From: Galerina marginata
Taxonomy: Eukaryota; Basidiomycota; Agaricomycetes; Agaricales; Galerinaceae
Assembly (NCBI GenBank): GCA_023014335.1
Contig: JAECYW010000009.1
Location: forward strand, 2,108,001-2,172,000
DNA length: 64,000 nt
Reading direction: 5' to 3'
In this document: in pieces, positions 56,458 through 64,000 of the stretch
How the letters are laid out: each line of letters opens with the position of its first letter
Position numbering within the stretch: the stretch's first letter is position 1
The notes under the pieces: model-generated
Seen by the model: the letters and a program-made list of their open reading frames with translations, nothing else
The model's database searches: none
Told to the model about the DNA's origin: nothing
Position numbers and translations under genes: made by a program

Positions 56458-59222
56458 CTAATAAGATCTGCCCAACAAACGCAATGCCAGCACCTCCTCA
56501 TCTTCCAATCCAGTCTCTGACAGGTGATTTGTAGGCTGTTTGGCTGAATTTGAGTCGAACTTATTACGTTTGTTTGGAGGAGGTGCCATGTCTTCGTCCT
56601 CTGACGGGAGGTCAGGAAGGTCAAACTCGGGCGAGACATAACCGTCATCGTCTGATGGTGGCGCAATTACAGCGGTCGCCATAGGTTGGTCGTTCGCCTG
56701 AAGACAATTAAGAATCAAAATGCTCAAAGGATAAGAAAAAACATACACTCTTCTCCCGCTCCTTCCGCTTCCGCTTCTTCTCCAGCTTCTTATCCCTCGC
56801 CTCCTGTTTATCCACCACGTCCGCCTGCCGGAGCTTCATTCCCTCCTCTCGCGCGAACGCCCTGCCTTCCTCTTTCGCACCGTCCAAACCGCCCTTGGCC
56901 TGGTACCACGCGTCCGGGTCCGCCATCTCATAGATATGGTGCGGGTTGCCCTCGTCGTCGAACACCAGCTTTGTGCCGAGCCCGTTCGTGGCGATTGCCT
57001 GCTTCGAGCGGCTGAGCTTTAATTTTCGCTTGGAGAGGTCGCTGGAGTCGAGAGGCATATTGGAGGAGGGCAGGTCGTGGTCGGCGCGTTTGAGGACGAT
57101 GAAGTCGTCGTCGTCGTTATTGGGCGCGGTTGCTGGGTCGTGCTCGACGAGCTTGGAGTAGTGCGCGGAGAGGACGTTCTGATTTTTGCGCTCGAACATG
57201 CGGTCGTATTTGGTTCGCACTTTTGATGGTTTTGTATCGGTTTGAGCTGGTTTTTCTTCCTCAACCTCTTCCTCGTCTGACGATGAAGACATATTATCAT
57301 CGTCTTCATCACCTTCGGAACCGGACCCGTCAACGTCCAAGGCTGCTGCTTGAGCAGCTTCAACAGCTCTCGACGCGTTCTTTTTCTGCTTTACAGCAGC
57401 CTTGCTGAGGAACTTGATTTTCGGTGTCCCAGGCAAACCAAGTGCCTCTGCGAAGCTATCAACAGGCAAGTCTTCCAGCTTGAATATTGTCTTGTCCTTG
57501 TGCAGGTATATGGAGCGGAGGTATGATACAAATGCCTGTACGCCGTCGGGGTAAGCCCGCTGGGAATAGGAACAGAGAAAGAAAAAACGCACTCTTTGTC
57601 CTAGGTATTTAATTTCTGGATCCTGGAAAGCGAGGTTTTGGAGTTGATTTTGGATATTCTGGGTTTTGCTTGGCCGATTCTTGATCTTGGAGACCTCGAT
57701 GTTCTTCTTCTGCAGAGCAGCTTTCATACCCTCCTCCTCACTCGGCATCAGGAACAATAGACTCTTCCCTTTGCTCTCGTATCTCGCCGTCCTACCCACG
57801 CGATGGATATACGTATCCGCATCCTCCGGGGCATCCAGCTGCACGACCCAGTCTACAGACGGGAAATCCAGGCCCCTCGCTGCAATGTCTGTGGCCAGGA
57901 GCACCGCATGCGACATCGACGTAAACTTCTGGTACATCGTCAGCCGCGCGGTCTGCTTCTGCTTCCCGTGCAGGTTGAGCAGTGGTACGCCGGGGTGCAT
58001 CCGGCAGAATGTCTCGAACACGAAGCGGACCTGCTTGCAGCTCGACAGGAAGACGATCGTCTTGGCTTGGAGGTGCGTTTTGATGAAGCTCCAGAGAACA
58101 TCGAGTTTCTTGTCAAGGGATACAATGAGGTAGTGTTGTTCGAGGTTTTGGGGCATCGTGGATAGGGAGGTGGAGTTGGAGGAGGCAGGGCCAACGCCGA
58201 TTTTGACGGGGTCTTTGAGGCTGAGACGGGCAAGGTCGGATACGGATTCGGTTTGGGTGGCGGAGAAGAGGAGGGTCTGACGGGATTTGGGGAGGTGGTC
58301 GAGGAGGGCGGTGAGGGTGCGTTGGAAGCCCATGTCGAGGATACGGTCGGCTTCATCGAGTACTGAGGTAGATAGTGAGTTAGGGTGTGAAGATGTAATG
58401 GCCTCTATGTTTACCTAGTACTTGGAGGTTGCCTGCATCGAAACCTACTGTTTGATCCATGTGTTGTAGCAGTCGGCCTGGGGTGGCGACTAGGATATTC
58501 ATTCGTGATAGTCTGTCGCTTTCATCCTTGAGGTTTTTTCCACCGATGACAAGGCCAGCTGAGAATGAGTGGTGTCCACCGATTGACCGGAGTACGTCGA
58601 AAATTTGGACGGCCTTCGGTGAACAATTAGTTAGATAATTGGGAAACTATGAAGCAGCATACAAGCTCTCTAGTGGGAGATATTATCAGTGCACCTAATC
58701 CATCGGCCGCACCCCATTTCCGACGATATAGAATGTCGAGCACAGGAACAAGAAATGCGAGTGTTTTTCCGCTTCCTGTGCGAGCTGCACCCAGAACGTC
58801 CTTTCCCTTAAGCGAGGCGGGAATACTGGCTTTTTGGATGTCGGTCATGTCCACGAAGAAACCCTTTTTCAATCCTGTTCATCCGAACAGTTAGTACGCA
58901 CTATTTAGCAGTGAGAGGAATTAGCCGACCTCTTTTTGTGGCTTCAGAAATTGGAAGATCGGCGAAGGCTTTGAGATCGTCTGGAGGAACCTATGCATAG
59001 AATCAGTCCAGCCCTAGTACGCGCCGCGATACTCTGAAAGCCGTCTCTTGGACGTCGACTCACATAATTCGTCGCCTCCAGTTCCAAAGCCCCAATTTTC
59101 TGTTTTTCCGTAATCTTTTTCACTTTTGAAGTTCGGACCTGCGGCTTGGAGTCTTTCTTTGACTTTTTCGCGTTCTGGTGCCGTGAAGGGCCAGCCAAAG
59201 GGGCTACATCGCCCTTTGCCAT
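56458..59222 (-). CDS. DBP4: DEAD-box RNA helicase Dbp4 (DDX10 family)
   Basis: ATP-dependent RNA helicase of the nucleolus that acts in 18S rRNA processing in the small-subunit processome. The ATG at 59222 starts [13 protein letters not shown]. After two introns come the Q-motif region ([20 protein letters not shown]), motif [10 protein letters not shown], Ia PTREL, Ib [47 protein letters not shown] and [10 protein letters not shown]. The Dbp4-specific tail follows: [17 protein letters not shown], an acidic Ser/Glu stretch, [12 protein letters not shown] and a Lys/Glu-rich helix. The final short exon ends ALRLLGRSY. The last exon, reached through a GTGTAT-type donor after KREKSV, was partly copied into the tandem repeat to the left. 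One intron of about 32-35 nt within [12 protein letters not shown] is very short. Confidence 0.95.
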
Positions 59223-59506
59223 CGTGAAGAGGTGAGGGACAGGAATAAAATGAAGGGTGTTACGTAATGTGCCTAGGCAGCTATAATTAAAGTGGAACAC
59301 GCGGACGGTGCTCTGTTAGACCCAAAGTCTTTCTTCTCTCGTCTGCTCATCCATTTGCCTCCCTAAACCTGAAGCTTTGAAATTCTAGTAAATCCTCCAA
59401 GTAAATTCACGATTGCCGGATCCTCAGCGGAGACAAAACCCCTCAAGCGTCTTTGTGTCCCAGCCTCAGCCAAGACTGAGGAGGAACGAGAGTCTGGATC
59501 AGCATC
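59223..59506. promoter_or_regulatory. Divergent promoter between DBP4 and REEP genes
   Basis: 284 bp separate the two ATGs. No TATA box is evident, consistent with housekeeping expression in both directions. Confidence 0.45.
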
Positions 59507-60691
59507 ATGTTGTTTTCTTTTACGTCCCGCATAGTCAGGTGTGTAACTAATCTCGTTATTAGATTCTTTGATCCTGACGGATATCTCTACTTCTTTCATC
59601 TCCGCACCAGTGCTCTGGCTGCGTTTCTCTATCCAGGGTATGCGTCGTACAAAACCCTTAGCCAACGCCCAGCATCAGAGGCAGACCTCGAAAGATGGCT
59701 CATGTACTGGTCCGTCTTGGGCTGCATCGTTGGGGTGGAATATCTAGCAGAGTGGCTCGTTTCATGGTAAATCTCTTCCACAAAAACGAGAGCTGCGGAA
59801 GTCTTACGAATATACCTATCGCCCAGGATCCCACTATACACAACATTCAAAGCCATCTTCCTTCTCTATCTTGCTCTCCCGCAGACGCAAGGGGCCACGT
59901 ATATTTACATGGTCCATCTACGCCCTTTCTTCGCGACCCATGAGAAACAAATCGATATCGCGATAGCCGAGGTGCGAGGACGGGTATACCGTTTCATCCA
60001 GGAGAAGGCCAGGGCTCTGTGGGCCGCCATGGTGGGTGCCCTAGCTCCTGGAGGAGAAGTCGGGTCGCAGGGCCTCAATCAGCCTGCAAATCCTGCAGGA
60101 CAACCGCCTCCGAGCATGAACAACCCTGTCGGAGGGCCAACCCAGCTTCTCTCGTCCTTGTGGACCTCGTATGGTCCAGGGATTATCGCAGGAGGAGCCG
60201 CGTTGCTGCGCCAGACTGCGGCCGCTACCCTGCCTTCGGGTGTACCAGCCGGCCAAAGCAACGCAGGTGCGCCGAGATCAAATGCCCTAAATACACCTCC
60301 AAGCTCCATGTTCTTCAACCCAGCTCTCGATCCTGCCGAGAGACGGAAACAGCTAGAAGCCGAGCTCGCCGCCCTCCCACCATATACTCCAGGCTCGACA
60401 TCATCCATCCCGATGCCGACCGCGAACAATCCTGCGCGTACTGGTGCTTCAGCAACGCCTTCATCGTCCAGCTCCTCGTCGCCTGGGCTGAGGGAGCGTA
60501 CGATGTCTGGCAAGTTTGAGGAGATCAAGGGCAAAGATGTAGAAGGGTACGAAGTGGACGAAGACTTTGTCGGCGGCTTCGTTGCCGGCGGAAGTGGCAG
60601 CGACAGCGGGCAAAGCAGGCCAAAGTGGTTCAGCAGCTGGAGTGCAGGCGGAAAGGACAGAGGCTCTTACGAAAGAGTGAAAGGCGAGTAG
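59507..60691 (+). CDS. REEP/DP1/HVA22 family ER-shaping membrane protein
   Basis: Exons 59507-59538, 59611-59766 and 59827-60691 give 350 residues. The TB2/DP1/HVA22 domain fills the first 110 or so: FLYPGYASYKTLSQ, DLERWLMYWSVLGCIVGVEY, LAEWLVSWIPLYTTFKAIFL and a final LPQTQGATYIYMVHLRPFF. Two hydrophobic hairpins sit in the outer leaflet of the ER and bend it. Unlike yeast Yop1 the protein has a long tail of about 210 residues, rich in Pro, Ser and Gly, with an amphipathic helix after the membrane domain (KQIDIAIAEVRGRVYRFIQE) and an acidic end. That length resembles animal REEP1-4, which contact microtubules. The similarity in tail function is inference. Confidence 0.92.
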
Positions 60692-61084
60692 ACATAGGTC
60701 TGAAGTCTCCTATCCGGACTTGGGCGTAGAGGGTCTGTCTATCTATTCACCTCCTTTCCGAACCTATACATACTCATACATTTCCGCTACCTCGTGTTGC
60801 TTTGTATATATATTATTTGTCCGACCACGGGCTTCATCTAATTGACGTCGCACGCCCTTCAAGCAGTTCTGACTCGATATTTCCTGTGAAGCTTAAATGT
60901 GCCACAGCCTCTAGCTTTTGGTCAGTTTCCCGATATACACACGAAACCGGGCCATATTTGAAGGCCACATTGGTGCCACACCCCCTTCCAATATATAAAC
61001 TCAGATTGTTCTGTGTGAGCGTCCCTACATCGATTTCCTCAAGTTGTTCTCATCCCATCGATCTTCCTAGACAAGTCTGGTAGG
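60692..61084. other. Intergenic region with promoter of the kinase-like gene
   Basis: 393 bp, with the 3' flank of the REEP gene, then a TATATAAA box at 60992-60999, 86 bp before the next ATG. Confidence 0.5.
60992..60999 (+). promoter_or_regulatory. TATA box of the pseudokinase-like gene
   Basis: tatataaa in aatatataaactc, 86 bp upstream of the ATG at 61085. Confidence 0.5.
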
Positions 61085-63446
61085 ATGGTGGACTATCAAC
61101 AGGACTGTGAGTTTTTGACCGTGCGATCTTTGTCGACTCTACTTAGCAATCAATTGTGATATCCAGTACAGATCGAGCGCGAAGCGCCTTCCCAAAATAA
61201 AGACATTATCGTCGTAGAAGTCCTCCCATGTCTTCCAACCCAAACCTTCACCATCCCAGAGCCAATCAAACCGAAAACGGCCGCTGACCGCATGGAGGAG
61301 CTCATCCTCCAAAGAACCATGTACTCCTCCGAGAACGAGTCTGAGCGCCCAGCTAAGCGCGCAAAGTACCTCAACTCCCTGAGCACGCGGTGGCGCTTCG
61401 TGTTCAACACCTGGCCGCGCGATGCCACTGGCAAGCGCATGAGCGCCGAGCCCAAGTCCATCGCCGCCGGCAAGGTGGCAGGCGCTCCAGGAGATTTCGA
61501 AGGCGCCGTCATGTGGGGCGAGACGCTCGCCGATTTCTACAACGTGCAAGATTACCCGACGTGTCCGGTGCAGTTGCGGCTGGCGACTGCGAGCTGGATG
61601 TACGCGTGGTGTCGCGCTGAGGGGGAGGACCACGCGCCTGCGAGGCAGCTGATGCGCCTTGCGGAGATGGAGGGCCGACCGCACGTTGTGCCTGTGTATA
61701 GTGTTGAACGGTTGATACGTAATAGTGAGTCGTGGGTCCGGTCGCAGGAGGGTGCGTCTTGGGCGAGGCCTGTTTGGCCTGATGGAAAAGCTGATGGAGA
61801 GGAGAGGGAAGCATGGAAAGTGCCAGATTTGGTTTGTGTTGAATTTATGGGTGAATATTCAATCGAGATTGACATTGCTGTAGTGGCCACCAAAATCTGT
61901 GTTCGACCCGTCGGCATACCCGCAACGATGGCCGCTTGAGCCGTTCAAGTCGCAATGGTGGCATCCCAAGGAAAGTTTCAACAACTTTGTCCACACGCCG
62001 GTACTCCAGCAGTATATTCCGCAACATTTGCTCCCCGAGAAGCTAGTCGTCCACGATCCTTGGAACCTTCTGAGGGCTCAGAGCTGCTACGACAGGACCA
62101 CCCCATGGGTAGATAAAGACGACGAAGTTCGCATTTACAAGTTGAAGCCGCCGGCGACAAAAGGGCTCGTGGTCAGGCAGAACAAGGATATTGCTGAATG
62201 CAAATTAAAAACCAACATGGCGAAATCTGTTCGTGACCACTTCCTTGCCAATCCACATTCGAACCGAGAGCGGCCTGACGGCATGGTGTATCCACCCGCC
62301 AATGCAGGGTTCAAGCTCGGGCCTTCAAAGCCACCCGTGTATATCGTCTTCCCACCAAAACCCAGTACTCAAGCCGCCAAAACGGCGCATCTTTATATTT
62401 CGCCTGCTGCCCGTCTTGGGACAGGCAATCACTCTTTTGTGTACCGCGCCGAGTACGAGGTTCCGCGTTCGTTTTTAGTCGATGAAGAAATTTGCAAAGA
62501 GTGTGTTTTGAATGACGTCAAGCGGATACTTGAGGAAGAGGACGGGCCGAACGGCGACCGTCGAGATGGAAGGTGGGACGAGTTGAGCGGTCGATACACT
62601 ATCAAGCTGCGAGGGAAACCGCCTAGAAATGCCATGTTCGGAGAAGAGGAACATCAGTTGACTCCTGATACCCAAGAGGTCGAAATGGTATATGAGGGTC
62701 CGTATCGCGCTATCCAGACGACTGTTGGATATCAAAACCTTGAAAGGGCGGCGTATTGCGAACACCTCCGCGAAGAGAACATTCATCCGTTGACGACGAA
62801 AGTTCAGGTAGCTGCGAAGCTTTCCATCCAGCACGACGATCACCTCCCGAAAGAGGCGGCGAATTACCAGCGCTTCCCAAAGGACTTCTTTGAGCATTAC
62901 AACGGTTTCAACGTGGTCAAACCGTTGTTGATCCCTACGCCAGTTGGGGCGATAGTGCCGCAGTTTTATGGCTACTATGTGCTCGATAAAGAGGACGAGC
63001 AGAACAAGGAGTGTACGGGGTATTCGAGCCCTATCCTACTTGTTGAAGAATGTGGAGCTCCCATAGAGCCAGAGGGGCTCAGCATGGATGATCGGTGTGT
63101 TTTCTTTGTGGAATTCGGAAGTCCCATTGATTAACCCACTTGTATCGGCAGGACCGAATGTGCGTCCCTCATCCATCGCATGCACGCTGCTAAGTGGTAC
63201 CACGGATCCCCCTTCAAGCGAAATATCGTCCGCCAGCCTGGTCCGCTTTCCGCGCACCCAATGATCAGGAAGACGAATAGTGTCGAGAAAAGGGGCGGCC
63301 TGGGCACGGAATGGAGCTATCGGCTGATTGACTTTGGGAGGAGTGCGGACGAAGAGCATGCAGATGACGGCGATTATGAGGAGAATATGAACTACGAGAA
63401 TACGAAACTGACGAGTTGGCTGGCGGGGAATCGCACCTTCTCTTGA
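61085..63446 (+). CDS. Fungal kinase-like protein lacking the catalytic Asp (likely pseudokinase)
   Basis: Exons 61085-61106, 61167-61831, 61884-63094 and 63152-63446 give 730 residues. The N-terminal half (IIVVEVLPCLPTQTFTIPEP, later LPEKLVVHDPWNLLRA) is typical of a large Agaricomycete family without assigned function. The C-terminal half is kinase-like: LGTGNHSFVYRAEY is the glycine loop, KVQVAAKLSI carries the lysine, SSPILLVEECGAPIEP is the hinge. AAKWYHGSPFKRNIVRQPG is the catalytic loop, and YRLIDFGRS keeps DFG. The catalytic Asp of HRD is replaced by Ser (HGSPFKRN), while Asn is kept. ATP binding is therefore possible, but phosphotransfer by the usual mechanism is doubtful. HGS is, as far as I recall, the rule in this family rather than a local mutation. 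No frame damage is seen. Confidence 0.82.
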
Positions 63447-64000
63447 TGGCAATTTGAAGACTGTAGGATTTTTTCACATCTGTATGTCGTCCCATTTGTA
63501 AGTATGTGAATCTTGGCTTGTGTCGTCTTTTGTCTGGAGGAACGACGACCTATCGGACCTATCGTGAATCCTTGAGTGTTTTGCGTCCGCCCGACAGCCA
63601 ACTCGGCGCTGGTTTTTCAAATAGCCTGAAACCCTCCATTTGGATGCAATCCTTGTAATTAAAGATAGAAAGAGAATATTTCTTGCGCAGTGCGACAAGT
63701 GTTTAGCCGCTCGCGAATGGTGGTCACTGTGGAGAAAAGAGGACGACTTTGGTTTTCACACGCTTCTCTATTCTACATGTACATACCCGCTCTATTCTTT
63801 CACTCAGCTTTATCGATATCATTGTTTCATGGACCGTGACATTCGAAACCCGGCGTTCAGCCATTGTACCATGCCGGTTAATCTACTACTACCACTACTA
63901 CGCACTTTAGCGAGCTAATAAAAGGTGCTATTACTTCACCTCTCGGCCATAATTTCTCTTTTCCAGCCTCCTGAGGGGATACTTTGCTCCTAGTTCGCTC
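63447..64000. other. Window end without recognised gene
   Basis: 554 bp of 3' flank and intergenic sequence. A short ctactactaccactactac run lies near 63883-63901. The 92-codon plus-strand frame 63640-63918 shows no family signature. Confidence 0.5.

Noticed and set aside
57666..58165. Plus-strand frames of 155 and 120 codons
   Set aside because: Antisense of the DBP4 helicase core.
61139..61939. Minus-strand frames of 181 and 121 codons
   Set aside because: Antisense of exon 2 of the pseudokinase-like gene.
1..64000. tRNA, rRNA and CRISPR search by eye
   Set aside because: No convincing tRNA A/B boxes with a cloverleaf, no rRNA-like blocks, and no regularly spaced direct repeats were found. 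A tRNAscan run would be decisive for tRNAs.

Overview
This window is nuclear DNA of a filamentous basidiomycete, most likely an Agaricomycete (mushroom-forming fungus). The evidence is intron-dense genes with 42-75 nt GT-AG introns and occasional GC-AG introns, a Clp1-like sexual-development family, conidiation-6 (Con-6) family proteins, degenerate fungus-specific kinase-like proteins, and duplicated F-box genes. No bacterial operons, CRISPR arrays, rRNA or convincing tRNA genes were seen. Exon structures below were worked out by hand from splice signals, frame and family resemblance.

Layout. 1-3.5 kb: the 3' part of a beta-lactamase-like serine hydrolase gene, a gap with a decayed frame, and a short WASP-like protein (WH1 + CRIB only). 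3.7-8.9 kb, minus strand: a mitochondrial type II NADH dehydrogenase with 16 inferred introns and an unusual protein kinase. 9.4-20.8 kb: four Con-6-type small-protein genes, all on the minus strand, around a low-complexity unknown protein, an HSL-type lipase/esterase and long non-coding stretches. One stretch holds an 839 bp MITE with a perfect 8 bp target duplication. 21.5-27.1 kb: a kinase-like protein and a 1,123-residue SAP-domain, Ser/Arg-rich chromatin or spindle protein. 27.2-33.2 kb: a tandem pair of 565-residue F-box proteins, a third decayed copy, and a 658 bp Tc1/mariner-type MITE. 34.2-37.1 kb: two convergent Clp1-like genes. 39.2-43.5 kb: a Tda3-like FAD oxidoreductase and a larger F-box protein.

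44.9-56.7 kb is the most striking part. Two tandem copies of a roughly 5 kb, 13-exon gene encode proteins of about 1,482 and 1,558 residues. The architecture is a STAND/NLR-type N-terminal helical domain, an EF-hand, a hydrophobic segment, a beta-rich module, a ZZ zinc finger and coiled coil, with no visible NACHT or NB-ARC NTPase. A severed, frameshifted tail of the neighbouring DBP4 helicase gene lies between the copies and marks the duplication junction. The window closes with intact DBP4, a REEP/DP1 ER-shaping protein and a pseudokinase-like protein.

Housekeeping genes (NDH-2, DBP4, REEP, Tda3) alternate with fast-evolving families (F-box, kinase-like, STAND-like, Con-6, Clp1-like) and small transposon remnants.
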